NCBI GenBank assembly: GCA_032433595.1
Contig: JASWJB010000040.1
Coordinates: forward strand, 124,001-188,000
Direction: 5' to 3'
Source of the DNA: Conoideocrella luteorostrata
Lineage: Eukaryota; Ascomycota; Sordariomycetes; Hypocreales; Clavicipitaceae
Length of the DNA stretch: 64,000 bases
Positions 1 to 12,000 of this stretch are shown here, in pieces. Below the pieces are notes generated by a model that made no database searches, had not been told where the DNA came from, and saw nothing but the letters and a program-made list of their open reading frames with translations. Made by a program: the position numbers and the translations under genes. How positions within the stretch are numbered: the first letter of the stretch is position 1; each line of letters starts with the position of its first letter.

Positions 1-287
1 GGTAACTATGTTTCGTAGGAGAGACGGCTACTAATAATTTCCCGTTTCAATTCGATATTGCATCCACTGAGAAAATATATCCATGCTTGATTACTTGCAA
101 TTTGAGCAGAGATGATAGTACATGTTCCGACACCACGCGCTTTCTCAGCTCCCATGACCGCAGCCCGGCACCATTAGCCGCGCCAGTGCGGCGTGCCGTG
201 GTTCTAATATACAACATAATACACAAGTACAGCATTCTTTTGAGTAAAAATTCCATAGCTCCTCCAGGGGAAACCAACTAGCATTCC
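1..287. other. Intergenic edge, nothing recognised
   Basis: Short ORFs occur on both strands here, but none has recognisable protein features or a plausible splice context. This is probably 3' flanking DNA of the minus-strand gene that ends near 288. Confidence 0.4.
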
Positions 288-1032
288 CTAGTTTGTCATG
301 TCATCACGCCAATCGCCTTCCCGGGTATCGCTTCGTCCTATTGTCACGTCTTGTTCAACTGAAAATTCCGCCCCTCTCCTTCTTCCGCCGCTCAGTCTAC
401 CGCCAGTCAGCACTTCCTTCGCCACCTCTATTCTAAACGCCAAATCACTTACCCAAGCGGCCTTGCAATCTCGATACGCCCTGGGTCCCATTAGCATCTT
501 CTGCCCTCCCGTCAATTGCAGCCCATCCATGGAGCCAGGCAATGCACGTACTGAAAATATTCGCCACACATGGACTTATCTCCCCCGTTTCGATATAAGC
601 ACTTATAACTTCGCTGGGCGGCCTCTTGACACGGATCGTAGAACTCGCTCTTGGATTTCCTGAGTACACTGTCAGCATGGGCTCGAACGGTCCCTCCCCC
701 GGGTCACAGGCAAAGAAACAGGCTACGCACGTTTCGAACTTCTCCTTGGATTTGTTGTTCCATGGATCCTTTTCGGGCTCTCTTTGCGGCGGAGAAGACA
801 TGGCTGAAGGTTGTGGGAGATTTTCTAGACTTGGAGGCAAGTCTTGGAGATTGAAGTCATTGCTGGTCGGGAGAATTTCGGCAGTTGAACTCGATCTGTC
901 ATAGGTGCTAGGGTATTTCTCGCACAGTGCGTGCTGGCTACAATTACAAACCGAACAGAGAGCGATGTCTTCATCACCGCGAATATCTACTCTGTTTAGC
1001 TTGGTTTTTAAGCTATCAAAGTCTAGACTCAT
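288..1032 (-). CDS. Small Cys-containing protein of unknown function (tentative three-exon model)
   Basis: I do not recognise this protein. My model joins exons 1032-552, 480-453 and 396-288 (about 205 aa). Donors are GTACGT and GTAAGT, and the introns carry GCTAAT and GCTGAC branch-point-like sequences. The first exon alone is a clean 160-codon frame. It holds two Cys-rich patches: CSVCNCSQHALC near residue 26, and CVACFFAC near residue 100. These might bind metal. A Pro/Ser-rich linker separates them. The start codon overlaps the stop of the upstream CDC43 gene (ATGA), which is unusual for a fungal nuclear gene and leaves no obvious promoter. It could be an independent gene, an alternative 3' exon of CDC43, or a chance open frame. 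The ORF looks protein-like, but only expression data would settle it. Confidence 0.45.
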
Positions 1033-2469
1033 TTTTTCCCCTTGATGCTCTCCCAAAACTCATCACTTTTAGCATCCTTTGCACGTCCATCATATCCATC
1101 CAATAGTCCCTCCCTAGCCAACTCAAGCTTCCTTATTGTCTCTTTACTACAACACAGCCCAACATCAAAGTCCTTCAAGTCCGTATCGCCCATAAGAGCC
1201 AGAGTCGCCAGGCCCAAATAAGAATGATACAAATCAGGGTGCCCACCCGCGTGCTTGCTGAATCCTCCGATTTTATGCTGCGTAATGTCCAGTAAATACC
1301 TCCTTGAAGGGGCAATGTTGACGGCGTAGAACGAATTGACCATCTACAAAACACCATTTAGTTAATTATTCATCATGCTTTGATGCTTGATTTTCCAAAC
1401 TTACTGCGAGCGTCCCTGCTACCCACCAGCAATAGCATGTATCTGCCTTCTTATTCCATCTCCCATTGAACCCCACGTGCTTGCATTCGTCCATCAAAGC
1501 CAGATCACCGAGCTTTGTCTCAATAAAATTCTCGTTGTCGTCGTCGGAGTCATCCTCCTCTTCTTTGGCGAGGTAGTTGAACTGTCTGTAGACAAGGAAT
1601 CGTACCAAGCTGTTACGATTCGGTACGCCTTTCTTGATGGCTGAGCTGTCGTCGTGTGGACCTGTGGACGATTGCGGACGATCGAGCATATATAAAGCCC
1701 CTATGGCGCAGTATGCATAACCAACTAGCAATTTTGTCAGAACTTTTGCTCCTTTTTTTAACCGCTGACAGACGAACATACCATGAGACTCATGCTCTGA
1801 CGCCTCTGCAGCGCCACCATCGTACGTCTTCACAAATTAGGCCTCCATCGACATACAATGGCCATTCCCCGTGTCGTCACTCACCTGAGTATGTCTAATA
1901 TGATCAATCATCCTCCCAACATCAATATCCTCCTCCCATCCATCCGCGCCGTCCCTCAGCGCCCCCCGCAGCATCCACCGAATGCAGCTCGCCAAGTAAC
2001 TATGCCGCATGTCTCTCCCCCCAACAGCTTCACCATCCCACAACACCTGGCCAAAACTCCCATCCTGTCTCTGCAGCTTCTTCAACCATCGCAGCAACTT
2101 TCTCCGTTCCACGCCAGCAAACGCAGCTTTTGCCTCATCGTCCGTGTCTGCCGCTACACCCAGCAGAAGAAGAGCAAAGAACGTCGCGGCCAGATTAGCC
2201 GAGCCCTTTGGTGCATCTTGTCCCGATAACATGTGAGTTGGGCTACCGCAAAATCCGCCTTCGGGGTGTTGCAGGCTGAGAACCCATGAGCAAATGGATG
2301 AGCGGTCCTGGGAGCTGAGTGGTGCGGAGAGGAGGTCCAAGGCCGATGCGATGAAGAAGGCGAACGTCACGCGGGTGGAATCATTGGCTGTGTACGCAGA
2401 GGGGAGGTAGGTAGCGAAACAGCGTTGCCAGTATTTGATATGTTTGGGTTTGTCTATAGATGAGGCCAT
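1029..2469 (-). CDS. CDC43: Protein geranylgeranyltransferase type I, beta subunit
   Basis: This is the catalytic beta subunit of GGTase-I. It attaches geranylgeranyl to the C-terminal CaaX cysteine of Rho/Rac/Cdc42-type GTPases, in complex with the shared alpha subunit, in the cytosol. Four exons (2469-1885, 1827-1782, 1724-1405, 1343-1029) give about 421 aa, normal for the family. Prenyltransferase beta repeats are visible: HPEGGFCGSP (first alpha-alpha toroid repeat), YDGGAAE, GYAYCAIGAL, the Zn-ligand region CYCWWVAGTL, and the C-terminal KHAGGHPDLYHSYLGL with the conserved DxxHSYLG. The PDLYHSYLGLATL pattern and the internal acidic insert after the YCAIGALY repeat fit Cdc43 better than the farnesyl or Rab enzymes. 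The gene shares a divergent promoter with the ILM1-like gene, and its stop overlaps the start of the next minus-strand ORF. Confidence 0.9.
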
Positions 2470-3424
2470 GATGGTCGGATGATAAAGGCTCCGATGTCGA
2501 TACTGCTATGGATGTCTCGTCTGTATCATATCGTACAGCTGCTGGGCTGTCGACTCAATCTATAGTATATGTGCAATATATGGGGAGCATATGCCGCAAT
2601 GATTAATCTTTGTACAAGATGCGCATGGGATATGAACGAACAACGTCAAGGTCATTGTCAAGATGCAACTCCAAATGGCGCTCTCCACCCAGAGCTCCAG
2701 GTCTCCCGCCCAGCCAAAAGTGGGATCCACTCAGCCACGTTATTATTAGCATACTCAGTGTACTTAGCCTCAACTCAATTCGGCTACCAGCGTGACCTCT
2801 CACCAGCCACATCTGAAGCTCCTTATTGCCCCTTGCTTGCCAGCTCACAGCTTCCCTGGCCACGCGTTGCTTAGTTAGACTAGAAGTCTCAAAGACGTGT
2901 CTCGACACCGCAAGGCCGTCAGTGTCTTGGGCCCAGCACCATCCCACAGCATTCCCGGTCGACTTGCCGTCGCGGTCGCAGCAGTGGGGCCTCAAAGTTC
3001 GTGTGATGGGTGATGCACTCCGTAGTTAGTAGCGCCACAGCCTGGAAGGCGAAGATTCCGCCTTTGTCCTTCATTTTTCTTTGTCTATCCTCATCCTCGC
3101 CTGCTTGGCTACAGAGTTTCTGTCTGTCCTGCATTAGCTCCATAGCTCCCATCTTCCCTCTTTTGCCCGTCCGACGCGATCGCAAGCCCTCGAATCGACA
3201 CGTCGCAAACTCGACCTTTGGCACTCGAACAACCCACGATCTCTCGTAGCAGCATCGCTGTTTCGGCAAAGCATATCAGCTTGCCGACGGATCTGGCCGC
3301 TCTTTTGCGATCCGTCAACACATCTTTCCCGCGACTCTCACAGCTATCCAATAGCGTTGCGCCAAGAAGACCGTCACCTCAAGCACTCTAAAGCCCGACA
3401 ACGACGGCGTAGAGCTACATCGCC
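2470..3424. promoter_or_regulatory. Divergent intergenic region between CDC43 and the ILM1-like gene
   Basis: Non-coding stretch between two divergent starts. A pyrimidine-rich tract (about 3055-3180) upstream of the plus-strand gene resembles a fungal core-promoter CT block. No clear TATA box or other element was identified. Confidence 0.5.
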
Positions 3425-4141
3425 ATGGCTCTAATAACCTCCAAAACCCTCCTCACCTCCATATCCCTCTTCCACATTACCCTCGGCTTCTTCTTCCTTA
3501 CCAACCCGCGGACCATAAACGACCAAATACTAGTACAAGTCCTCGGACAGAGCATGGGCATTGTAAGTTAGCACAAAGAGGATATACACCCCGTTGTACC
3601 AGCTAACATGTCGGCAAGCCCCATGCCCATGGGTTCGACTCCCAAAGCCACACGCTCGCCTTCCTAGCCACCGTCCTAGCATTCTTTGGATTCAGTGATT
3701 TATTGAGTCTCTCCATGCCAGAGGAGTTGGGATCTTTATATTACTGGGGCACGCAAGGTACGATAAATAACCCCTTGGCGATTTCTATTCGTGCAGTTAG
3801 GTCATGATTATTTCAACTAACGATAACGGACAGCCCCCTTGCGAGCCTTCTTCTCCATCTTGCTGACCTTCTACATCTACACATTCGGCCCATCATCGCC
3901 AATTTATGGCGGTGCGACTCACCACACCCGGGGTGGATATAACCCGTCTTATCGTCCAGCCGGATGGGGGGGCGATGGCCTCAAGAATCGTGTTGTGTTT
4001 ACATTCATGTTCATCGAGATGATTGCTTGGTTTTGGGTATGGGTTACGTTAAGGGAGGAAAGGCAGGGCGTTGTGGAGAGAATGAGGACGAATGCTAGAC
4101 GTGCTGCAAAGCACGAACACGAGCATGAGCACGAGGAGTAA
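3425..4141 (+). CDS. ILM1: ILM1-family multi-pass membrane protein
   Basis: Three exons (3425-3562, 3619-3757, 3834-4141) encode 194 aa. The family is named after yeast 'increased loss of mitochondrial DNA 1', an ER membrane protein whose biochemical role is poorly defined. Four hydrophobic segments are visible: residues about 10-27 (ISLFHITLGFFFLTN), 58-75 (LAFLATVLAFFGFSDL), around 96-112 (LRAFFSILLTFYIYTFG) and 150-168 (FTFMFIEMIAWFWVWV). The loop after the third segment is Gly/Tyr-rich. The C-terminus is a short charged tail ending in His/Glu repeats. Both introns are GT-AG and preserve the frame. Assignment rests on the overall pattern and on recollection of the fungal family, not on a catalytic motif. 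Confidence 0.75.
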
Positions 4142-4728
4142 CCTTTGGGGGGACGTCAATCCTTGAAGAGACGAGTTCAGGGAGTACATAAGTGTGGACG
4201 GGTACGGTAATGATTGGATGTGTGAGATATGAGTATGGTTGCATGGTTGGCGTGGCGTGCTCTTTGTATGATATACCCAATTGAATGGTTTATGTTTCTC
4301 GAACTATATGCACTAGTAAAGGGGCCTTATTGCACATGAATGCCCAATCTCGTCACTCGCATGAATGATTTTTGTACTCATACAACTTGATTCCTTCATC
4401 TAAGTACTAACAAGGGCATAGATAGCCGTACACGGGTATATTCTTCCAGCTTATAGTCCTCGTCCTCCACTATCACGTGCGTCCAACATACGAGAAATGA
4501 AACCAAAAAAAAAAAAGGATGGGGTGGTAGGGGGGGTGGCCCAAAATGCAGATGTGTTTTATGCATGCAACGGCAGTGCAATGCTTCCGTAAACACGAAA
4601 ATGTACAATTGCAAACAAAATCTAGTCATATATGTATAGCTCGCGCACTTCACCTTTGGTCAGGACCCACGAAATATATGTGCTTTGCGAATCCAGCCTC
4701 TCATTTTAGAGGCCGGACGTGATAACCG
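4142..4728. other. Convergent intergenic region
   Basis: This lies between the 3' ends of the ILM1-like gene and the kinase gene. It contains an A tract (about 4504-4517) followed by a G-rich patch. No gene was recognised; it probably holds both 3' UTRs. Confidence 0.5.
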
Positions 4729-7700
4729 TCAAGCCTCAGGTTTAGCCGTTTCAACAGCAGTCGCTGTCGTAGGGTTCTCAGCCCTGGGCGCAGACGGTGG
4801 TTCATCTTCCAGAATCTGCTCCTCAATGATTTCTCCGGGTCCTCCCACGATAGGTTGAAACGAGTCGACTTCTTCATACTCTTCATCAACCTCTTCAACT
4901 GCAGGCTCTTCGTCTTCTTCCTGTATGCCAGTTATTTCGCCAGACCGTCGACCAAGTCCTGAGCCACTTCCGCTTCTTGAATGGGAACTAGAGCCCACAT
5001 TTCGGCCACCATGATGGCCTAAGCTGCCAGAATTTAGAGACGGGCCCTTGAAGATATTCCTTTTCCGCTTCGCGAACAGAACTCCTGACGAAAATGGACT
5101 TGGCGAACCGGGAGGTCGTTGATCATCGCTCGGCATGCCTTCATCGTATATGCGCAGTGGTGCTGGCGCTGGGGATCCTCGAACCAGACGAATATTTGAC
5201 GGAAAGGAGTTGGCTATGGGCGTGGCGGGCAAAACTTTGACAGAGTGGTGTGGTGACTGGCCTCTTCCAAGAGGCGTCTTGCACGTAGAAACAGATCCCG
5301 TCGAGCTAGTTGATGATGCCTTGGAGTGCGAGTGGCCGTGATGGTGCATGGATCGTACTGAAGACACCGAGGACGAGGTTGACTTTCTACCTCGTAAACC
5401 GGCCGATGATCGTCGCATTGTCGATCGCGGCGTGATCGGTGCCGGAGACAAAGATTGTCGTTTATAAGAGGTTGAAGTGGCAACTCTGGGTCGCAGAGGT
5501 TTTGAGCTGGAGGGTGCTCGGAGAGATGACGAGCCAGAAGCAGTTCTGCCCGGCATGCTATTTTGGCCATTGCTTGGACCCTTGGCTCGACCATTGGCGA
5601 CGACCCCCTTTGGCAATGGCATCGTAGGCTGGCTGCTGTTCACGGAGCTAGTTGTCGGGTACTTGCTGGTCTGCGGTCGAGGGCTGCCATCTTTACCGCT
5701 TCCGCCACTGGAATCCTTGAGATGTAGGTTGGGTGTGCTTCGGCTAGTCTGCCGTTGGTGGCTCTTTCTGCGCTTGGTGGTATTCTCCAGAAACCAGTGT
5801 GACAAGTTCTTCCAATGGGCCATAATAGCCTGGCTTGGTTTCTTTCTGGTCTTTTGCTGTCCATTGTGCTGGGCATTTGGTGTGGCACTGCCGTTGTTCC
5901 TAACCCCCAGAGTGTCAGGAGTTGTCACCAAATGCAATGTAGATCCACGAGATCGGGCACTGCGAATGACGCCTTCTTTGGGCGGTGGAATTGGTCGCCG
6001 ATGCCGTGACGTAGAGACGGATCGGATGGAGTCCTTGTCGATGGGAGTCGGAGGAATATCATCCTGGGACCTGCCAGATTCTGGAAGTAGCGGCAAATCG
6101 GTTACAGTGAAGTCGCTGTAATAGTGAGCGCTTCTGCGTTCCGATCGCCCACGTCTCGAGCCGTGCTCGCCAAGTCTGATAAACTGGCTTGTTAGGCCGC
6201 CATCCTCATCCACATCCTGAAGCACCGGGGTCATGCGATCGAGTCGACTGGACGCAGCTGACAGTCTGCGCAAACTCTTCTCCAGCTCTTTCTCCTTTCG
6301 CTTCCTGTCTCTTCTTTGCATCTTTCGCTCCTCCTTCTCGAGAAGTAGTGTCCACCACCCAGCCAATGCGTTGCACTTTTGCGCCAAGACACTTTCAATC
6401 ACGGTATCAATGTCCACGCCCGCGCTTTTCATTCGGTGCAAGCAATCCTTCTCCAACGCCGTGGAAAAGGGAGACTGTGCGGTCACATCCAGGATAGCTT
6501 GTTGGGCCGGAGCATGTTCAACCAGAAAAGGATGAGCAAGAATATCTGCGAGCGAGGGTCGTGGCAAAGGTCGTTTTGACAGCAAGACCTTGAGGAGAGA
6601 CAGTGCGTCAGGCGTCAGATGGTCGGGGTACTTTGGTTCCTCGGATAAAATTCTCGTTCGCGTGATATTGTCGTCGTCATCGTCAAACGGCAACTCTCCA
6701 CAAAGCAATGCGTAGAGAATTATTCCCAAACTCCAAACATCTACTTTTTCTCCAGCATATCTCTCTCCTTTAAGCATCTCCGGGGCGGCATAGCATATCG
6801 TCCCGCAAGAGGTTTGCAGGTAGTTCGTTCGGCCCTCGTACTCCCGCGTGAACCCAAAATCGACAAGCTTGACGTTTTCGTGTTTATCGAGCAGAATATT
6901 TTCGAGTTTCAGATCGCGGTGAACGCATGACTGCAAATGGACATATGATACGGCGCCCACGAGCTGGGCAAAGATTTTTTGCACCTTGGCGACGGGAAGA
7001 CGGCCATGGTCAAGAAGATGGTTGTACAGCTCGTCGCCTGCACAGGAATTCATCAGCACGTTGTTCGAGACGGCAAATGTCGCAATCCGTGGGCTACAAC
7101 CTACCTGAACAATACTCAAGCACCAACCAAACCAAGTTCTCCGTCACAATGACCTCGTAGAGTCTTGCGATGTGGGGGTGAACGAACTGTCGGTGGTGAT
7201 GGATCTCGCGAGCAAGATTGGCGTCGTCTTTGTGTGCAGACTTCAAAACAACCTGTTTACAGAAGTGAGGTGGTCAGCCTATAACTGAGCATGAATATAG
7301 AGGGACAGCGCTGCGCAGTCATGTCATTCCGGCTTGGCACAGCAGGGCACGAGATGGTGTCATGGTGACGCACCTTGGAGCCATTGGTAAGTTTATGCGT
7401 GGCAAGGTACACCTTTCCGAAGGAGCCTTTTCCTATTAATCGACCGAGGGTATAGTTTCCGACAGACTTGAGGTCGCTGCTCGAGAATTCACTGTAAAAT
7501 CGCGGGTCAGTTTGCGGTGCACCAAATATGGTGGAACGATTATGACGACAACTGAAGGGGGACGACCAAAGGGTGAGCCGAGGCAACATACTCCAACAGT
7601 TGTTGATACGAATTGGCAAGCTACAATGCAAACCAAGAAACGAAGTTAGCCTCTGTCGTATATTCGAGTATATCCAGCATTCTGGAGCGAAGTGCGCGCT

Positions 7701-7786
7701 GGACAGCCCATCACCGAGCTCGCGTTCGTCGATTGTACCTTTGCCTTGCGCCCGTGCATGTCAGCCTTCCCCTTTGTGGCCTGCAT
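4729..7786 (-). CDS. KIN4: Kin4-like CAMKL-family Ser/Thr protein kinase
   Basis: The kinase domain is N-terminal. Secure exons are 7620-7592, 7491-7374, 7252-7105 and 7037-4729 (about 867 aa). A 16-codon first exon at 7786-7739 fits the phase but is tentative. All catalytic elements are present: glycine loop GKGSFGKV, lysine in VVLKS, HRDLKLEN, DFG, and APEML in the activation segment. The sequence around the hinge (WLVLEYCSGDELYNHLL) and the phrase NYTLGRLIGKGSFG match what I recall of fungal Kin4/Frk1 kinases. Yeast Kin4 enforces the spindle-position checkpoint by blocking mitotic exit. The rest (about 560 aa) is a low-complexity Ser/Arg/Pro-rich region ending in a Glu-rich tail, typical of regulated, phosphorylated C-termini. 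The exact first exon and the physiological role in this fungus are inferred. Confidence 0.82.
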
Positions 7787-9035
7787 GCCTTTGATGCGCG
7801 CGCCGGCCCAACGCGAATGGTCCTGCAGTTGTCAAGCCCGTTGGGATACGTTGTAATATGCAGGGAGCTAGACAGGAACAAGAAAAAAATGATAAGAGCC
7901 GTCACCGTATTATATGACGCAGTGGCAGGGTCAGCGTCGGGCGGCGGATGTCTGGCGCGCGGTGACGAAGTTTGCGGCTTGGATGGATGGATTGGGGGCC
8001 CAAAAAAATGTTGGTGCCCTGAATGCTGGAGCTCACAAACCGCACGGTTGGTGGTGGTGGCTCCACGATTCAGACTTTCGGACTTTCCAGGCTCCACGTC
8101 GACGGCCCAGCGGGAGCGGACAGTGGCGAGTTAGCAGCCGCAGCGGCCACGACCACGGCAGCACGCGAGCGAAAGTGGGTTGAGCACGCGGTACTACTGG
8201 GGGGCCAGACGGCGACAGACGGGGGCAAGATCTGGGTCAATAGAACACCGCGGGGAACTTCTTCGTGAAATGTGCACACAATAATAACTGGCTTCCAGGC
8301 TCCAACAAACACTGCCGTCATATCAAAGCGCCGCAAAATGCATATTGCGTCTCGCCAGCCGACATACGTCTGGTGGGAACAGATCCCAGATCTCATGTAA
8401 GTTTCTGGCTTGCTGTCGTTTCTTCAAGGTTACGCACCTGAGTAAGATCCCGTCATTCGCATCAAGTCATGACAATCTGAGTTGGCTCGGAGGCCACAAA
8501 ACACTCGTGATTGGCAGGAAATTACAACGAGCGCGTCAATATGAGGACACATCAGGGCACAGCTCAGAGTAAATTGGTCATGTCAGAGCTCGTACTAATA
8601 GCGGCCTTGTACATCGTAGACCCGGCGAAAATGAATATGAGTATAGGGTATGCCCATCACGCCACGGATCCGATGGACGGATAGTATCAATGACCAGCGC
8701 TTAACGCAACGATGTTTCATTATGCTCTATCATGCGTCTATCAGCTATCGTACAAATCCCCTTCCCAAGATAAACTCCCTGCCATGCAGGCCGCGCCATT
8801 GGCGGGCTAATTTTGAATCGCTCCCTTTTACCCAATTACACGTGTCTTGGCGTACACCAGTTCGGTTCATTAATATGGTACTCTAATCCAAAAAAAAAAA
8901 AAAAAAAAGGGGGGGGGGGGCCGGGAAGGGGGGGAAGAAAATTATACACCGAAAGCGCCGGAATGTGACAGGCGGGTTGGTGGTGAGCAGGTAGCCGGCT
9001 CCTGGACATCAACAATCACTTTCGTGAGTGACACA
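7787..9035. other. Intergenic/5' UTR region upstream of the kinase, downstream of SWR1
   Basis: This probably holds the kinase promoter and 5' leader and the SWR1 3' end. ORFs here overlap each other on both strands and look random. It includes the A19-G12 homopolymer block listed separately. Confidence 0.45.
8890..8920. repeat. Homopolymer block A19 followed by G12
   Basis: Direct reading shows 19 A followed by 12 G, then a further G-rich stretch to about 8934. It lies just beyond the SWR1 stop codon. Run lengths in such blocks are error-prone in sequencing. Confidence 0.8.
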
Positions 9036-12000
9036 CTAGCGCTTCCTCGTGTCTCTGCCCTTCTTCTTGCCTTTCTTCTTATCCTTTGGTAACTCCAGCT
9101 TGGTATATTTGAGTTCCTCCATCATCGTATTGAGCATATACTGATCAATATTGCCCATGCGCTGTCCCCATGCATTGCACTCGACTTCGCCTTCGTCGAT
9201 TGGAGTCATCTCGTCTACATCCAACCCGCCATCCAGCACCGACTTGCCGGCGGGTGTACCCTGTCTAGCAGTTGAAATACCAGAGGCAGGGCCGCTGGCC
9301 CTCTCGGTAAAGTCTTCCTCATCGGCCTGGATCTCCCTCTCGGCAACACGAGCGGCAGCAACATCTTCCCTGTCTTCAGCTTGCTCGAGTGCTCTACCAA
9401 CTGTTCGTTGATCTCGACTGGTGTCTGGACCGCCGAGAACCCTGTCCAGAGCAGCGTCAGCTTCGGCAACACCCTCGCTGGTAAAATCGACCTTGTCTTC
9501 CAGTACGTCTCTCACAGAGACCCTGTTGAAGTAGTCTGTTGTGAATTCTCCTTCCTGGATGACTACATCGTCCAGCATTTGCTTTTGCGAAGCCTTGCGT
9601 AAGATATTGGCTTCGATTGTGTGCTCACTAACAAGTCGGTAGATGTGCACGTCACGGGTTTGGCCGATACGGTGGCATCGATCCTGACACTGCTTGTCCA
9701 TGGCTGGGTTCCAGTCTTGATCATAGAAAACCACGGTATCCGCTCCTGTGAGATTGATGCCCAAGCCTCCGGATCGCGTAGACAAAATAAAACATAGGAT
9801 CCGCGGGTCGTTGTTAAACCGGTCTGTCAATATCTGTCGCTGTTCTACTTTGGTTGCACCGTCGAGCCGAAGATATTTATGACCGTGGATATTGAGGAAT
9901 TGCTCTAGAATGTCTAGAACCTTGGTCATTTGCGTAAAGATCAGAGCCCTGTGGCCACCTGCTTGTAGCTTACGAAGTAGCTTGTCCAAGACCTGCAGTT
10001 TACCGCAGTCGTATTGGAGAAGTCTCTTGTCGGGGAACTGGATGCTGTGTCTCATACGTGCTTCATGCCAAGGATCAGTGCGAGGCTCCTTGGGTAAAAA
10101 TGGAGCCCAACGCACGGGGGCCGATAACTTAATGTCTTCGTCTGTGAATGCCTGCACTGCCTTGCGACCTAGCAGTACCTCGTCTAGGTCTCGGGTGACC
10201 ACAGGAGGAGTTACACACGAAAATTTGGAGATTGTAGCTTTGAGATCGTCGGCTCGCTGGTCAAGAGTTGGAGTCAGTGCACGGATTAAAGCCAAATCAC
10301 CCTCGAGCCAGGACATCATTTTCTGGGGAAGCCTGGGCTTAGGTCGACAGGGGCGTTTGTAGGCACCAATAGACACAAGATTGATGATGTTTTGTCCGTA
10401 AATGGGCCGTTGCTGTCGGCGCAACGCATTGAGATATACACAGTGTTGTAGTTCTTCAAACCGTCCCCACCGTGCGCCACTTTCAAGATACGAAATGCTG
10501 GATGATATTGTGGACGGGTCGAGTATCGTGTATGCCGCCTGGGCCCTAGTCTTTTGTGCCTCGCGTAGATCCAGGAGAGCGCGATGTGAACTCAGCTGGG
10601 CGACGCGATCAGCATTGACACTTGACAGATGCTCATGCTGTGTGGGCACCAGATTCAGAAATCCCAAGTTCACTTTGCTCATCGGCGCATCGGTAAGGAG
10701 AGATCGGACTCTTTGCTCGGTGAACTTCCACTCGGCAGCAGCAGACTTCGACATGCGGAAGGAGGTCATGATTGGGCGGTCAATAAATAAATCCGGGTGA
10801 TTACAAACCTTGCGAAGCTGCATCAGACAATTTATAATGGACAAGTAGTTGCCTGATGACAGAGTCTCCTTGGTTTCATTTCTCGATAAAAAGCCGTCAT
10901 ACAGCTCGCGCTGCCGTTTCGAAAGACGGCAGAACTCGACATGTTCGTATTTCGCGGGCATTTGTTTCTCCACATCTGCCTTAAGGCGTCGTAACAAGTA
11001 TGGTCGTAAAACTTTATGAAGCTTGGAGATGATGGCTTTTGCTTCCTCATCCATCTGATCCCTGCCGCTTTCCAAGATCTGTGACTCGGGCTTGTGGAAC
11101 CAATCTTGAAACTCTTGTAGGTCTGCAAAACCTCCTACGCCGTTTTCGGCAGGCATCAGAAAGAATAGCAGCGACCAAAGCTCCGTGAGGTTGTTCTGCA
11201 GTGGTGTGCCGGTTAGGAGAAGGCGGGCTCGAGTGTTGAATCCTAGAAGTGTCTGCCACCTCTGCGACTTGAAATTCTTGATATTATGAGCTTCGTCAAG
11301 CACCATAAAATGCCACCGTCGGCGCTTGAAAACTTGCTGATCTTGGAGCACTAGCTGATAAGACGTAATGCACACGTTCCAAATGTCGTCATTGTTCCAT
11401 CCCTGTCGTTTTCTTTTTCGCTCCTCTTGTGAACCATAATAAGCAAGTATCTTGAACCCAGGGCACCATTTTTTGAATTCCATCTCCCAATTGAGCATGA
11501 CACTGGTAGGCACGACAACTAAGTGAGGCCCCCAAATCCGATGATGACATGCTAGATGGGCTAGAAGTGCGATAGTTTGAATAGTCTTTCCGAGACCCAT
11601 CTCATCTGCTAGAATACCATTGGTGTTATTTGCGTACAGACCGGCTAGCCAGTCTAGACCGTCATGTTGATATTCACGCAATGTACCACGAAGAAGGAAC
11701 GGTATCTCAGTTTTTTGTGTCGATGACGAATGAGGAGTAACGGACCGACTGCCTGACTGCTTCGCGATGACGAGTTCTGATGAGGTAGGTATCTCAACAT
11801 CTGAAGGCTTCGTCTCTGGTGTAGGGGGGGATGGACTCCGTAGAGGACTGGTCGGATTTGTTGTGACTGGTGCTGTTTGTGGAGTGGCAGGTTTCTCCAC
11901 TCCGGGCACATGCTCAATTTTAGACAGCAGCGCCGACTCGTCTTGAGCATCTGTCATTGAAATGTCTCCATTTGGCAGAACAAGTGCGGCGTCCAAACTC

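Noticed and set aside
3630..3655. GGGTTCGACTCCC, resembling a tRNA B box
   Set aside because: It lies inside an ILM1 exon, and no A box or cloverleaf could be found around it.
5477..6121. 214-codon plus-strand ORF
   Set aside because: Antisense to the Ser/Arg-rich tail of the kinase; no family features.
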